Shown: positions 42,720-53,163, counted from the first letter of the stretch. The stretch is DNA of 64,000 nucleotides from Streptococcus parasanguinis (GCF_018499505.1 NZ_JAHDAC010000003.1:1-64000), one strand, 5' to 3'. A program made the numbers and translations. The notes: generated from the letters alone by a model not told the origin.

Positions 42720-43412
42720 ATGAAAATTGGAATTATCGCAGCCATGCCCCAGGAGTTAAAAATCTTGGTTGAAGCCCTTGAAAATGGGGAAAAGCATCTG
42801 CGTCTTGGAAAAGTCTACTATACAGGATCTATTGGTCGCCATGAGGTCGTTTTGGTGGAAAGTGGTATCGGAAAAGTCATGTCTGCTATGAGTGTAGCAG
42901 TCTTGGCCAATGATTTTAAAGTGGAAGCCATTATCAATACAGGTTCTGCAGGTGCGGTTGCACCGGGAATGGCTGTTGGGGATATCGTCCTTGCCGACAA
43001 ATTGGCCTATCATGATGTGGATGTGACAGCTTTTGGCTACAAGTACGGACAAATGGCAGGGCAACCTCTTTACTTTGAATCCAGCCGCTATTTCGTATCG
43101 GAAATGAAAAAAGTTCTGGAAGAAGAAGCTGCAACCACACATGTGGGCTTGATTACAACAGGAGATAGCTTTATCGCGAGTGAAGAAAAAGTCGCAGCAA
43201 TTAGGGAGCATTTCCCAGAAGTATTAGCAGTTGAGATGGAAGGGGCAGCTATTGCCCAAGCCGCTCATGCAGCTGGACGTCCTTTCATGGTCATTCGAGC
43301 TATGAGTGATACGGCAGATCACGCAGCCAATATCTCTTTTGATGAATTTATCGTAGAGGCTGGTGAACGCTCTGCTCAAACCTTGATTACCTTCTTGAAG
43401 AGATTGGTGTAA
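42720..43412 (+). CDS. mtnN: 5'-methylthioadenosine/S-adenosylhomocysteine nucleosidase
   Basis: This 230-aa nucleosidase splits MTA and SAH to adenine and the thioribose, the step feeding methyl recycling and AI-2 synthesis through LuxS. Family motifs are MKIGIIAAMPQE, ESGIGKVMSAM, INTGSAGA, the catalytic Glu region AVEMEGAAIAQ and the catalytic Asp in AMSDTAD. It is the last gene of the glmU operon, 24 bp after macP. Confidence 0.95.
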   Translation: MKIGIIAAMPQELKILVEALENGEKHLRLGKVYYTGSIGRHEVVLVESGIGKVMSAMSVAVLANDFKVEAIINTGSAGAVAPGMAVGDIVLADKLAYHDVDVTAFGYKYGQMAGQPLYFESSRYFVSEMKKVLEEEAATTHVGLITTGDSFIASEEKVAAIREHFPEVLAVEMEGAAIAQAAHAAGRPFMVIRAMSDTADHAANISFDEFIVEAGERSAQTLITFLKRLV

Positions 43413-43429
43413 AATAAACAACAGATAGA

Positions 43430-43479
43430 AGTGGGATTGGATGAATTTTTTTACAATTCATTTTGTCCCTCTTTTTTTG
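43430..43479 (+). terminator. Terminator of the glmU operon
   Basis: GAAGTGGGAT...TGAATT / AATTCA...GTCCCTCTTTTTTT forms an imperfect long stem ending in a T run, about 20 bp after the mtnN stop. Confidence 0.6.
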
Positions 43480-43547
43480 AAGCCGATTCTTTCAGAAATA
43501 GGGAACTTTCATGCTATAATAAAGACTAGTAATGTAAAGGAGAGAAT

Positions 43548-44171
43548 ATGGTTTTATCAAAGAAACGGGCACGCCATGTGATTGAAGAAATTATCGCCCT
43601 CTTTCCAGATGCCAAGCCAAGTCTGGATTTTCGTAATCATTTTGAATTGTTAGTAGCAGTCATGCTCTCAGCTCAGACGACAGATGCAGCTGTTAACAAA
43701 GCGACACCAGGTTTGTTTGCGGCTTTTCCAACCCCGCAAGCCATGGCAGCAGCCAGTGAAGCCGATATCGCCAAGCATATTTCTAAATTAGGCCTCTATC
43801 GAAATAAGGCCAAATTTCTCAAAAAATGTGCCCAACAATTGCTAGATAACTTTGATGGGCAAGTGCCTCAGACTCGTGAAGAGTTAGAAAGTCTAGCAGG
43901 AGTAGGACGCAAGACAGCCAATGTGGTCATGAGTGTAGGTTTTGGGATTCCAGCCTTTGCTGTCGATACCCATGTGGAGCGGATCTGCAAGCACCATGAT
44001 ATTGTCAAGAAATCAGCGACGCCATTGGAAGTTGAAAAGCGGGTCATGGATGTTCTGCCAAAGAGCGAATGGCTGGCGGCTCACCAAGCCATGATTTACT
44101 TTGGACGGGCCATCTGCCATCCTAAAAATCCTGAATGTGACCAGTATCCTCAACTCTATCATTTTGATTAG
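43548..44171 (+). CDS. nth: Endonuclease III
   Basis: This DNA glycosylase/AP lyase for oxidised pyrimidines (207 aa) has its helix-hairpin-helix at LAGVGRKTANVV, catalytic Lys in GRKTAN and catalytic Asp in VDTHVERI. The C-terminal iron-sulphur site is degenerate: only CHPKNPEC is present and the last two cysteines of the usual Cx6Cx2Cx5C are replaced (DQYPQLYHFD). The protein probably lacks the 4Fe-4S cluster. It is monocistronic behind TGC-TATAAT at 43512-43520. Confidence 0.93.
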   Translation: MVLSKKRARHVIEEIIALFPDAKPSLDFRNHFELLVAVMLSAQTTDAAVNKATPGLFAAFPTPQAMAAASEADIAKHISKLGLYRNKAKFLKKCAQQLLDNFDGQVPQTREELESLAGVGRKTANVVMSVGFGIPAFAVDTHVERICKHHDIVKKSATPLEVEKRVMDVLPKSEWLAAHQAMIYFGRAICHPKNPECDQYPQLYHFD

Positions 44172-44180
44172 GAATCAGTT

Positions 44181-44211
44181 CCTCTGCTCGAAAGTGCAGA
44201 GGTTCTTTTTT
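44181..44211 (+). terminator. Terminator of nth
   Basis: CCTCTGC / GCAGAGG stem with a short loop and a T run, 10 bp after the stop. Confidence 0.8.
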
Positions 44212-44379
44212 GTGATGAAACGTATATTTATTAAAAGGATTGAAAGGTGATTTCTTTGTTGGATCTGGTGGTAAGTGCCTAGACTCCCCTATCCGGCTTC
44301 TTTGAGATCGATTTCAAGATGCTTTTTCTTTATATCTTATTATATTCATTCAGAAAAAACGAACTTTTTTAAAATAAAT

Positions 44380-44408
44380 TTGGTTTTTTTTAAGAAATAG
44401 TGTATAAT
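44380..44408 (+). promoter_or_regulatory. Promoter of the second peptide-binding lipoprotein gene
   Basis: TTGGTT (44380-44385) and TATAAT (44403-44408) are spaced 17 bp. Confidence 0.6.
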
Positions 44409-44437
44409 GGTAGAAAATCTAACATAAGGAGATAGTG

Positions 44438-46405
44438 ATGAAAGCAAAAAAACTGTTAGCTCTTGCAGGAGTTTCTGTTGCAGGTGCCTTTCTTTTAGCA
44501 GCATGTGGCGGTGGTAGTAGCAATCAAGCAACCTACTCATTCGTCTATTCAGCAGATCCAAATACCTTGGATTACATCGCTGCAACTCGTACAACAACTT
44601 CAGATGTCACAAGTAACCTTGTAGATGGTCTTCTTGAAAACGACCGATACGGAAACTTTGTGCCAAGTCTAGCAGAAGATTGGACTGTCTCTGAAGATGG
44701 ATTAACCTATACTTACAAACTTCGTAAGGATGCTAAATGGTATACGAGTGAAGGAGAAGAATATGGTGCTGTAACGGCTCAAGACTTTATTACAGGGATC
44801 AAACACGCGGTTGAGTCTAAATCAGAAGGTCTCTTCTTGATTCAAAATTCGATCAAAGGTTTGGATGCCTACGTAAAAGGGGAAACCAAAGACTTTAACA
44901 CAGTTGGAGTCAAAGCCTTAGACGACCACACCATTCAATATACTTTGGTCCGTCCAGAAAGCTTCTGGAACTCAAAAACAACCTCAGGTGTTCTTTTCCC
45001 AGTCAATGCGGATTTCTTGAAATCTCAAGGAAAAGATTTTGGTTCTTTGAAACCTAGCAGCATCTTATACAATGGTCCATATTACTTGAAATCATTGACT
45101 TCAAAATCTGAGATTGAATTGGTCAAGAACAAAGACTATTACGATGCGAAAAATGTTCATATCGACAATGTCAAATTAACCTTTAATGATGGATCAAACC
45201 CAGATTCTATCATTAAAAACTTTGAAAAAGGTCAATATTCCTTTGCATCTGTTATGCCAAACAGTTCGACATATAAGAGTGTCAAGAAAAACTTTGGTGA
45301 CAACATTGTCTACGGTTTGCAATTAGGAACATCCTACTATCTTGGATTCAACTTGGACCGTCAAAAGTATGACCACACTGCCAAAACAACGGATGAACAA
45401 AAAGCTTCTACCAAGAAAGCAATCCTGAACAAGGACTTCCGTCAAGCGGTGAACTTTGGTTTTGACCGCAAATCATATGCGGCACAAGTATCTGGATCTG
45501 ATGCGGCTGAAAATACCCTTCGTAGCACTTTGGTACCACCAACTTATGTCCAAGTCAATGGAGAAGATTTTGGTAAGGTCGTTGAAAAACAATTGGTTAC
45601 CTATGGGGATCAATGGAAGGGTGTGAGCCTGGACGATGGTCAAACGAGCCTTTACAGCCCAGAAAAAGCCAAAGCTTCATTTGCGAAAGCCAAAGCTGAA
45701 TTGCAAAAACAAGGAGTTCAATTCCCAATTCATTTGGACTACATTGTCAGCCAAGTGGACAACAGCATGGTTCAACAGGCTAGCTCCTTCAAACAATCTG
45801 TAGAGTCAGCGCTTGGTGCAGACAATGTCGTTGTGGACCTTCAAAAGGTATCGGATGATGATTTCCAAAATATCACATACTTCAGCGATACAGCAGCTGC
45901 GAGAGATTACGACATCTCAGGCGGTGGTTGGGCTCCTGACTACCAAGACCCATCGACTTACCTCGAAAGTATCAGCCCAGTAAATGGTTCTGTCTTCTAC
46001 TATCTTGGTATTGATGCAGGTTCAAACAACCCAGCCATTGCAGCAGTTGGTTTGGATCAATACGCTAACATGTTGAAAGACGCCGATGCTGAATTGTTGG
46101 ATCAAGCAAAACGCTATGAAAAATATGCAGCAGCGCAAGCATGGTTGACAGATAGCTCGATTACGCTTCCAACTGTTTCAAATGGTGGTTCTCCAATGCT
46201 TCAACGGACCGTACCATACAGCCGTGCGGCTTCATGGGTTGGTACAAAAGGAACAGGAACCTTCTACAAATACCTTGAAATGTCCAAAGATGTTGTCACC
46301 ACAAAAGACTTTAACAAGGCCAAAGAAGAATGGTTGAAGAAAAAAGCAGAATCCAATAAAAAAGCTCAAGAAGATCTCAAAGATCACATTGAGAAGAAAA
46401 AATAA
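44438..46405 (+). CDS. Oligopeptide-binding lipoprotein (AmiA/AliA/AliB family), second copy
   Basis: This 655-aa SBP_bac_5 receptor has lipobox LAAC, a mature start of Gly/Ser-rich linker and then ATYSFVYSADPNTLDYI. ATG 44438 is 6 nt from AAGGAG; the GTG three bases earlier is too close. It is clearly related to 29525-31489 (same DFRQA, GVQFPIHLDYIV and KAEWLKKKAESNKKAQ-type end blocks) but much diverged in between, which suggests different peptide choice. No permease genes are adjacent. Confidence 0.88.
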   Translation: MKAKKLLALAGVSVAGAFLLAACGGGSSNQATYSFVYSADPNTLDYIAATRTTTSDVTSNLVDGLLENDRYGNFVPSLAEDWTVSEDGLTYTYKLRKDAKWYTSEGEEYGAVTAQDFITGIKHAVESKSEGLFLIQNSIKGLDAYVKGETKDFNTVGVKALDDHTIQYTLVRPESFWNSKTTSGVLFPVNADFLKSQGKDFGSLKPSSILYNGPYYLKSLTSKSEIELVKNKDYYDAKNVHIDNVKLTFNDGSNPDSIIKNFEKGQYSFASVMPNSSTYKSVKKNFGDNIVYGLQLGTSYYLGFNLDRQKYDHTAKTTDEQKASTKKAILNKDFRQAVNFGFDRKSYAAQVSGSDAAENTLRSTLVPPTYVQVNGEDFGKVVEKQLVTYGDQWKGVSLDDGQTSLYSPEKAKASFAKAKAELQKQGVQFPIHLDYIVSQVDNSMVQQASSFKQSVESALGADNVVVDLQKVSDDDFQNITYFSDTAAARDYDISGGGWAPDYQDPSTYLESISPVNGSVFYYLGIDAGSNNPAIAAVGLDQYANMLKDADAELLDQAKRYEKYAAAQAWLTDSSITLPTVSNGGSPMLQRTVPYSRAASWVGTKGTGTFYKYLEMSKDVVTTKDFNKAKEEWLKKKAESNKKAQEDLKDHIEKKK

Positions 46406-46443
46406 AAAAATCAATCATTGGTCTATCAATGAAGATAAAAAAG

Positions 46444-46477
46444 TCGGAGCCGTCATGTAAGGGCTCCGGTTTTTTTA
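46444..46477 (+). terminator. Terminator of the second peptide-binding lipoprotein gene
   Basis: TCGGAGCC / GGCTCCGG stem with a 10-nt loop and seven T. Confidence 0.85.
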
Positions 46478-46596
46478 TGTCTTGAAAGTCAGTCTGTCTC
46501 ATTCTTTAAGATGAAAGATAAATAAATCACCCGCTATTGAACTGTACTCACAAAAATATATTTTTGGGTATGGCTCATAGACGGGTGATGATCATT

Positions 46597-46983
46597 CTAT
46601 TCACTAAATCTTAAAAAATAGCCATCTGGGTCTAAAACTGCAAATTCATGAGGATAGATATACTGTTCACCAACACGAAATTCTCTTTTGGTCAATGGAC
46701 GATGAATAGGATAGTTAGATTCTAGCAATTTTTGATAGAGTCTAGGGACATCTTTTATGCCAAAGGAGATATTGACTCCACGACCAAATGGATAGGTCAG
46801 TTCAGCTAGTTCATTATCTGTCCCCTCCTCTATCATTAGCTGGCACTCTTCAAGAGAAAGAAAGAGGAAGTTCTCTTCTGGTCGCCCATATTCGATCGTG
46901 AAACCTAGCAAATCACAGTAGAAGGAACGGGACTGCTCTAAATTCGATACAATAAACTCGGGAATCACTGCATTGAAATTCAT
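46597..46983 (-). CDS. VOC (glyoxalase/bleomycin-resistance) family protein
   Basis: This 128-aa protein has two paired beta-alpha-beta-beta-beta modules: AVIPEFIVSNLEQSRSFYCDLLGF at the start and FAVLDPDGYFLRF at the end. Metal ligand positions include Glu and His candidates, but the substrate cannot be told. ATG 46983 is chosen because AAGGA lies 9 nt upstream; the ATG 9 nt earlier overlaps that site. It lies 11 bp after exoA on the same strand, so it is probably co-transcribed. Confidence 0.8.
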   Translation of the reverse strand: MNFNAVIPEFIVSNLEQSRSFYCDLLGFTIEYGRPEENFLFLSLEECQLMIEEGTDNELAELTYPFGRGVNISFGIKDVPRLYQKLLESNYPIHRPLTKREFRVGEQYIYPHEFAVLDPDGYFLRFSE

Positions 46984-46994
46984 AAAGAACATCC

Positions 46995-47822
46995 TTACAA
47001 ATCAATTTCTAATACAATTGGTGTATGATCTTGACGAGCGCCTGAGTCAATCATATCTGATTTAGTGACCTTGTCAGCAATGCGGTTTGAGGTTAACCAA
47101 TAGTCGATTCTCCAGCCCGTATTGTTGATTTTTGAGGTTTTACTGCGTTGTGCCCACCAGGTATAGCGCTCAGGTACATCGCCGTGAAGATGGCGGAAGG
47201 TATCTGTAAAGCCTGCTGCTAAAAGGTTGGTAAAGCCTGCGCGTTCTTCGTCTGTGAATCCTGGCGAACGGCGGTTGCTGGCTGGGTTAGCAAGGTCGAT
47301 TTCCTTGTGAGCAACGTTGTAGTCACCGGTTGCAAGGACAGTTTTTTCCTTGTCTAATTCAGCCAAATATTCAGCATATTTGACATCCCAAACTTGACGT
47401 TCTTCCAAACGTTTGAGACCATCACCAGCGTTAGGTGTGTATACCTGAGTAACGAAAAATTGATCAAATTCTAGTGTAATGATCCGACCTTCCAAGTCCA
47501 TGGTCGAAGGAGCTCCGATCTCTGGGAAAGTCACAACTGGTGTGAGCCCTTTTTTATAGAGGAACATGGTTCCAGCGTAGCCTTTACGAGCCGGTTCTTG
47601 AGAAGAGCGCCAGGTGTTTTCGTAGCCAGGGAAGAGCTCCTCAAGGATTTCAAGGTGTTTTTTAGTAGGACCTTTGGCGGATAACTTGGTTTCTTGAATG
47701 GCAATGATATCCGCATCCTCAGCAACCAAGGTTTGGAGAACTTCTTGAGAAAGTTTAGCGCGTGCCGAATCACTAGTTAATGCAGCATTAAGCGAGTCGA
47801 TATTCCATGAAATGAGTTTCAT
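46995..47822 (-). CDS. exoA: Exodeoxyribonuclease III / AP endonuclease
   Basis: This class II AP endonuclease (275 aa) has MKLISWNIDSLNA at the start, IIAIQETKLS (metal Glu), YTPNAGDG, TGDYNVAH (Asp/Asn) and QDHTPIVLEIDL at the end (catalytic His). These are all the conserved blocks of ExoA/XthA. ATG 47822 follows AAAGGAAATACA. It starts the leftward unit with the VOC gene. Confidence 0.93.
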   Translation of the reverse strand: MKLISWNIDSLNAALTSDSARAKLSQEVLQTLVAEDADIIAIQETKLSAKGPTKKHLEILEELFPGYENTWRSSQEPARKGYAGTMFLYKKGLTPVVTFPEIGAPSTMDLEGRIITLEFDQFFVTQVYTPNAGDGLKRLEERQVWDVKYAEYLAELDKEKTVLATGDYNVAHKEIDLANPASNRRSPGFTDEERAGFTNLLAAGFTDTFRHLHGDVPERYTWWAQRSKTSKINNTGWRIDYWLTSNRIADKVTKSDMIDSGARQDHTPIVLEIDL

Positions 47823-47895
47823 TGTATTTCCTTTTCTTGACATGATAGATAATTTTATTATAACAAAAAATATATTTTTTTCTGATTAGAATGCC

Positions 47896-47924
47896 TTGAA
47901 TTCTCTCCTGAAATCCATTATAAT
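47896..47924 (+). promoter_or_regulatory. Promoter of the DUF3290-DUF421 operon
   Basis: TTGAAT (47896-47901) and TATAAT (47919-47924) are spaced 17 bp. Confidence 0.7.
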
Positions 47925-47957
47925 AGCTTGAATTCATTTGGAGAAAGGGAGTTGTTT

Positions 47958-48410
47958 ATGAAATTTTACTCTTATGACTATGTATTGAGTCAGATTAGCC
48001 AGCAAAATTGGGTGACCATTGGGATCTCTGGTTTGCTTATTCTACTGACTGGTTTTTTTGCGGTGAAAGCCTATCGGGATAAGCACGATAGCAAATTCCG
48101 TGAATTATCCATTATCTCGATTTTGACTCTGGTTGCAGTGGTCTTGATCGGCATCAGTAATTTCCAAAATAGTCAAAGTAATAATGACCAATTCCAACGG
48201 TCTCTGCATTTTATTGAGGTCATCTCAAAGGAGTTGAATGTCAAAAAAGAAGACGTCTATGTCAATACTTCAGCAGCCACAGATGGTGCAATCCTGAAAG
48301 TTGGAGAAGTTTATTACCGAGCTATCGCAGGCTCTGACCCAGATAGCTACCTATTAGAAAAGATGGATCTGTATAAAACAGATGTAGAACTTGTGGAGGT
48401 GAACAAATGA
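47958..48410 (+). CDS. DUF3290 membrane protein
   Basis: This 150-aa protein has two membrane helices (about 22-42 and 53-74) and an extracytoplasmic-type C-terminal domain (VISKELNVKKEDVYVN). It matches DUF3290, which is regularly encoded just before a DUF421 protein in lactic acid bacteria, as here (4-nt ATGA overlap). Start ATG 47958 follows GAGAAAGGGAG. Function is unknown. Confidence 0.78.
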   Translation: MKFYSYDYVLSQISQQNWVTIGISGLLILLTGFFAVKAYRDKHDSKFRELSIISILTLVAVVLIGISNFQNSQSNNDQFQRSLHFIEVISKELNVKKEDVYVNTSAATDGAILKVGEVYYRAIAGSDPDSYLLEKMDLYKTDVELVEVNK

Positions 48411-49039
48411 CAGTAAATTTTTTAGCCATTTTGATTAAATTAGCTCTCGGCTTGATTTCCTTGGTATTTGTCATCAATGTGACCGGGAAAGGAAACTTAG
48501 CACCAAATTCTGCAGTAGACCAGGTACAGAACTTTGTTCTTGGGGGCATTATTGGTGGGGTCATCTACAATAGCTCCATTACCATTCTTCAATACATTGT
48601 GATTCTCTTGATGTGGACCATTTTGATCTTGTTCTTAAAATGGCTCAATACCAATGTTCGTTTTATGAAGCATTTGATTGATGGGAAACCAACCGTCATC
48701 ATTAAAAATGGGAAACTGGATCCGGAAGCTTGTCGTTCCAAAGGACTTTCTGCTTCAGATGTTGCCTTGAAACTACGAGGACAAGGGATTTTTCAATTAA
48801 AAGATGTGAAGCGCGCTGTTATTGAACAAAATGGTCAATTGATTATTGTCCGTGCGGGGGATGAAAATCCTAAATATCCGATCATTACGGATGGAGTGGT
48901 TCAGCTTGAAATTTTGGAAACAATTGGAAAAAGCGAAGAGTGGTTGCTGGCTGAATTGGAAAAAGAAGGCTATGACAATGTTTTGGATATTTTCATTGCC
49001 GAGTATGACAAAGGAAAAATCAATGTTGTGACTTATTAG
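48407..49039 (+). CDS. DUF421 (YetF-like) membrane protein
   Basis: This 210-aa protein has three helices in the first 85 residues and then two copies of a small beta domain, with GKPTVIIKNGKLD and SDVALKLRGQGIFQLKDVKRAVIEQNGQL typical of DUF421/YetF. The family sits in the membrane and affects envelope or spore properties in bacilli; its role in streptococci is unknown. It is translationally coupled to the DUF3290 gene. Confidence 0.85.
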   Translation: MTVNFLAILIKLALGLISLVFVINVTGKGNLAPNSAVDQVQNFVLGGIIGGVIYNSSITILQYIVILLMWTILILFLKWLNTNVRFMKHLIDGKPTVIIKNGKLDPEACRSKGLSASDVALKLRGQGIFQLKDVKRAVIEQNGQLIIVRAGDENPKYPIITDGVVQLEILETIGKSEEWLLAELEKEGYDNVLDIFIAEYDKGKINVVTY

Positions 49040-49045
49040 AAGAAG

Positions 49046-49075
49046 AGATTGGGCGAGCCTGCCCAATCTTTTTTC
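49046..49075 (+). terminator. Terminator of the DUF3290-DUF421 operon
   Basis: AGATTGGGC / GCCCAATCT forms a 9-bp stem with a T run, 6 bp after the stop. Confidence 0.88.
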
Positions 49076-49179
49076 TTTATTAAATTCCAGGAAAGGGCTC
49101 TTCCTTTTCTTGAGATACTCTTGGAAAAATAGTAAAATGGAAAGTAAGTGTTGATTAGAAAAGAAGGATAGAAAATTTC

Positions 49180-51231
49180 ATGAAGAAGAAAATACGGAAG
49201 TTTGAGAATCATTCGATAACACGCAGACTCTACCTGCTGTTTAGTTTGATTTGCCTTCTTTTTTTGGTGCTGATTGCCCGACTTGGCTATATGCAGATCA
49301 CTCACCAAGCCTACTATACGGATAAATTGGCAAAAGCTACGAAAAAGACGGTCAAACAGGGGAGTGTGCGAGGGCAAATCTATGATGCTTCTGGTAAACC
49401 CTTGGTGGAAAATGTGGGCAAACAGGTCCTGACTTTTACGCGGGATCGTAAAATGACGGCCCAAGAAATGCGAGAGACAGCTGGTAAACTCTTACAGTAT
49501 GTTGACGTAGAAAATCCTCAAGTAACCGAACGGCAAGAAGTGGACTACTATCTAGCCAATACCAAGGTCTACCAAGAGGTCGTGGAACACCTGCCTGAGA
49601 AAAAGAAATTTGATACCGATGGCAACCGCCTGCCGGAAGCCAAGATTTATCAAGCGGCAGTGGATAGTATCGACCCTTCAAAACTTGGCTATACAGATGA
49701 TGAGAAAAAGATTATTTATCTCTATAGCCAGATGAATGCGGTGGAGAATTTTGCGACGGGTATCATTACGACGCAGGCACTAGGAGCTGAGCAGATTGCG
49801 ACCATCGCAGCGGACAGTCAGGACCTTCCGGGAATTGCCATCACGACCAGCTGGGACCGCAAGGTTTTGGACACACCTTTAGCCTCTATTATTGGAAACG
49901 TATCGACCGAGCAGGCGGGGCTTCCAGCAGAAGAGGTTGAGGACTATGTCAAAAAAGGTTATGCTCTCAATGACCGGGTTGGTACCTCTTATTTGGAGAA
50001 AGAATACGAAAATGTCCTTCAAGGAAAACGCAGTGAAAAAGAAATTCTCCTAGATAAAAATGGCAACATGGAGAAAGTGGTCGATGTTTCAAAAGGGGCC
50101 AAAGGAGAAAACCTCAAGCTCTCGATTGATTTGGATTTCCAAAAAGGAGTGGAAGATATCCTTCGCTCCGCCTTTAGCGCAGAGTTGCAAGCTGGAAATG
50201 CGACCTACTCCGAAGGTGTCTATGCCGTAGCTCTGGAGCCCGATACAGGGAAGGTTCTTGCCATGGCAGGGATTAAACACCAGGCTGGTAGTCAAGATCT
50301 ATCAGCAGATGCGTTGGGAACAGTGACCAACGTCTTCGTTCCAGGATCCGTGGTCAAAGGAGCAACCTTGACTTCTGGATGGGAAAATGGAGCCATTTCA
50401 GGGAACCAGGTTCTGACCGATCAGCCGATTGTTTTTGCAGGATCAGCTCCTATCAATTCTTGGTTTACCCAATACGGTAGTCGTTCCATCAATGCGGTAG
50501 AAGCATTGGAATACTCTTCTAATACCTATATGGTCCAAATTGCCCTTAAGATGATGGGGCAACCTTACACTCCGAACATGACCTTACAAGTGGATCAGGT
50601 TGAACCGGCTATGAAAAAACTGCGCTCTACTTTTGCAGAGTATGGTCTTGGAACGTCAACGGGGATTGACCTTCCCAATGAATCGACCGGTTTTATTCCA
50701 AAAGACTACACAGTCGGCAATTATTTGACCAATGCTTTTGGTCAGTTTGACAACTATACACCGATGCAATTGGCTCAGTATGCGGCAACCGTTGCGAATG
50801 ATGGGAAGCGGGTGAGTCCTCATGTCGTCGAAGGCATCTATGACAATAATGATCAAGGGGGCCTTGGTCAGTTGAAAAAAGCGATCGAAACCAAGGAGCT
50901 CAATCAGGTCCATATCTCTGCAGAGGACATGGCCTTGATCAAGCAAGGGTTCTACCAGGTTGCGAATGGTACGAGTGGGTTGACGACAGGAAAAACCGTT
51001 GGTCAAGGTGCCAGTGTGTCCATTAGTGCCAAGACCGGTACAGCTGAAACCACAGTTGATGGAGGCAAACAAGCCATTAATACCAATGTGGTGGCTTATG
51101 CACCATCAAACAATCCAAAGATTGCGGTAGCGGTGGTCTTTCCACATAATACCAATCTACAAGCGACGGTCAGTCATTCCATTACGCGTGACATTATTAA
51201 CTTATACAATCAGAAACACCCCATGAATTAG
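49180..51231 (+). CDS. pbp2b: Class B penicillin-binding protein 2B
   Basis: This septal or peripheral transpeptidase (683 aa) has one N-terminal membrane helix (about 19-40), a dimerisation domain, then the transpeptidase motifs SVVK (PGSVVKGAT), SSN (EYSSNTY) and KTGTAE near residue 613. These are the sites of beta-lactam binding and, in viridans streptococci, of mosaic resistance. The order pbp2b-recR-ddl-murF is that of pneumococcus, which supports PBP2B rather than PBP2X. recR starts 10 bp after its stop. Confidence 0.92.
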   Translation: MKKKIRKFENHSITRRLYLLFSLICLLFLVLIARLGYMQITHQAYYTDKLAKATKKTVKQGSVRGQIYDASGKPLVENVGKQVLTFTRDRKMTAQEMRETAGKLLQYVDVENPQVTERQEVDYYLANTKVYQEVVEHLPEKKKFDTDGNRLPEAKIYQAAVDSIDPSKLGYTDDEKKIIYLYSQMNAVENFATGIITTQALGAEQIATIAADSQDLPGIAITTSWDRKVLDTPLASIIGNVSTEQAGLPAEEVEDYVKKGYALNDRVGTSYLEKEYENVLQGKRSEKEILLDKNGNMEKVVDVSKGAKGENLKLSIDLDFQKGVEDILRSAFSAELQAGNATYSEGVYAVALEPDTGKVLAMAGIKHQAGSQDLSADALGTVTNVFVPGSVVKGATLTSGWENGAISGNQVLTDQPIVFAGSAPINSWFTQYGSRSINAVEALEYSSNTYMVQIALKMMGQPYTPNMTLQVDQVEPAMKKLRSTFAEYGLGTSTGIDLPNESTGFIPKDYTVGNYLTNAFGQFDNYTPMQLAQYAATVANDGKRVSPHVVEGIYDNNDQGGLGQLKKAIETKELNQVHISAEDMALIKQGFYQVANGTSGLTTGKTVGQGASVSISAKTGTAETTVDGGKQAINTNVVAYAPSNNPKIAVAVVFPHNTNLQATVSHSITRDIINLYNQKHPMN

Positions 51232-51241
51232 AAAGGAAACT

Positions 51242-51838
51242 ATGCTTTATCCAGCACCTATTGCAAAATTAATTGACAGCTATTCGAAGTTGCCAGGAAT
51301 TGGGATCAAAACAGCGACTCGTCTGGCTTTTTACACCATTGGTATGTCAGATGATGATGTCAATGAATTTGCCAAAAACTTACTGAATGCCAAGCGTGAG
51401 CTGGGGTATTGCAGTATTTGTGGCAATTTAACCGATGAAGAAACCTGTGAGATTTGTCGAGATGAAACGCGGGATCCATCCCTCATTCTTGTTGTAGAAG
51501 ATAGCCGAGATGTATCTGCTATGGAAAATATCCAGGAATACCACGGTCGCTATCATGTCTTGCACGGCTTGATCTCGCCCATGAATGGCGTAGGACCCGA
51601 TGACATCAATCTCAAGAGTTTGATTAGTCGCTTGATGGATGGAACAGTCACAGAGGTCATTGTTGCGACCAATGCGACAGCAGACGGGGAAGCGACATCT
51701 ATGTATATCTCTCGCGTGCTCAAACCTGCAGGGATCAAAGTAACCCGTTTGGCACGTGGTCTGGCAGTTGGAGCCGATATCGAGTATGCGGACGAAGTGA
51801 CCTTGCTTCGCGCGATTGAAAATCGGACAGAATTATAA
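51242..51838 (+). CDS. recR: Recombination protein RecR
   Basis: This 198-aa protein has the N-terminal helix-hairpin-helix ([18 protein letters not shown]), the four-Cys zinc finger ([16 protein letters not shown]) and a Toprim domain ([15 protein letters not shown]). With RecF/RecO it loads RecA at gaps. It is coupled to pbp2b, the known streptococcal order. Confidence 0.95.
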   Translation: MLYPAPIAKLIDSYSKLPGIGIKTATRLAFYTIGMSDDDVNEFAKNLLNAKRELGYCSICGNLTDEETCEICRDETRDPSLILVVEDSRDVSAMENIQEYHGRYHVLHGLISPMNGVGPDDINLKSLISRLMDGTVTEVIVATNATADGEATSMYISRVLKPAGIKVTRLARGLAVGADIEYADEVTLLRAIENRTEL

Positions 51839-51867
51839 GAGAAGTTCTTTCGTAAGGGCTATCATTG

Positions 51868-51876
51868 TGGTATACT
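51868..51876 (+). promoter_or_regulatory. Extended -10 promoter of ddl
   Basis: TGG-TATACT lies 38 bp before the ddl start, so ddl can be transcribed apart from pbp2b-recR. Confidence 0.6.
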
Positions 51877-51914
51877 ATCAAGTAAGAAATCAAGGGAACA
51901 ATTAGGGAGAAACT

Positions 51915-52961
51915 ATGAGTAAACAAGACTTAATCCTGTTGTATGGTGGACGTAGTGCAGAGCGTGAAGTATCTGTTCTTTCAGCAGAAAGCGTGATGCG
52001 CGCGATTGATTACCAAGCATTTTCGGTTCAGACCTATTTTATTACGCAGTCAGGAGACTTCATCCAGACGCAAGCTTTTGAAGAGAAACCAGCGGATGAT
52101 GAGAAATTGATGACCAATGAGACAGTGGACTGGTCTAAGAAAGTAGCGCCATCTGCAATTTACAAGGAAGGAGCGGTGGTCTTTCCAGTTCTTCATGGAC
52201 CGATGGGAGAAGATGGCTCCATTCAAGGCTTCTTAGAAGTCTTGAAAATGCCTTATGTCGGCTGTGGTATCCTAGCTTCTAGTGTTGCGATGGATAAGAT
52301 CACGACCAAACGGGTCTTGGAGTCTGCAGGGATTCCACAAGTTCCTTATGTAGCTGTAGTGGAAGGCGATGACTTGGAAGAGAAAATTGCTGCAATTGAA
52401 GCGACTCTCTCTTATCCTGTCTTTACCAAACCATCCAATATGGGTTCAAGCGTAGGGATTTCAAAATCTGAAAACCAAACAGAGCTTCGGGCTGCTCTCG
52501 AATTAGCCTTCAAATACGATAGCCGTGTCTTAGTAGAACAAGGGGTTAATGCGCGTGAGATCGAAGTTGGACTGCTTGGAAACTATGATGTGAAGAGCAC
52601 CCTGCCAGGTGAAGTTGTGAAAGATGTGGCCTTCTATGATTATGATGCCAAATACATCGACAACAAAATTACCATGGCGATTCCGGCTCAATTGGACCCT
52701 GAGGTTGTGAAAATCATGCGGACCAACGCAGAAAAAGCCTTTCGTGCGATCGGTGGTCTGGGCTTGGCGCGTTGTGATTTCTTCTATACCGATAAAGGAG
52801 AGATCTTCTTAAACGAACTCAATACCATGCCAGGATTTACCCAATGGTCTATGTATCCCTTGCTTTGGGACAATATGGGACTTAACTATACAGATTTGAT
52901 CACCAAGTTAGTAGAGCTTGGAAAAGAAGTCTTCCAAAAACACGAAGCGCATTTGTTGTAA
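51915..52961 (+). CDS. ddl: D-alanine--D-alanine ligase
   Basis: This cytoplasmic ATP-grasp ligase (348 aa) makes the D-Ala-D-Ala dipeptide used by MurF. Motifs are [17 protein letters not shown] (substrate 1), [33 protein letters not shown] and the catalytic [19 protein letters not shown] terminator-bearing repeat starts 7 bp after the stop, so murF is separately transcribed. Confidence 0.96.
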   Translation: MSKQDLILLYGGRSAEREVSVLSAESVMRAIDYQAFSVQTYFITQSGDFIQTQAFEEKPADDEKLMTNETVDWSKKVAPSAIYKEGAVVFPVLHGPMGEDGSIQGFLEVLKMPYVGCGILASSVAMDKITTKRVLESAGIPQVPYVAVVEGDDLEEKIAAIEATLSYPVFTKPSNMGSSVGISKSENQTELRAALELAFKYDSRVLVEQGVNAREIEVGLLGNYDVKSTLPGEVVKDVAFYDYDAKYIDNKITMAIPAQLDPEVVKIMRTNAEKAFRAIGGLGLARCDFFYTDKGEIFLNELNTMPGFTQWSMYPLLWDNMGLNYTDLITKLVELGKEVFQKHEAHLL

Positions 52962-52967
52962 GAAAAG

Positions 52968-53150
52968 AGAGAGTGGGACAGAAATCGGTAATTCGTTAGA
53001 ATTCGATTTCGTGGTCCCACCTCCGCACAGTTGAGTGGGCCTGTAAAAGCTGATGAAATCAGCGTAGTAGAGCCCACTCAACCACTGCGTCTTGCTCGAC
53101 AATCCAAAAATAATTGAGAGGCTAGGACTTCTGTCCCAGCCACTTTTTTT
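52968..53150 (+). repeat. Terminator-bearing intergenic repeat, copy 4
   Basis: This full copy lies behind ddl. The second stem here pairs without a bulge (GTTGAGTGGGC / GCCCACTCAAC), while other copies carry an extra A. The terminal hairpin GGCTAGGAC-TTCT-GTCCCAGCC is kept, with a weaker base and seven T. Confidence 0.9.
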
Positions 53151-53163
53151 GTGGTCTAGAATA

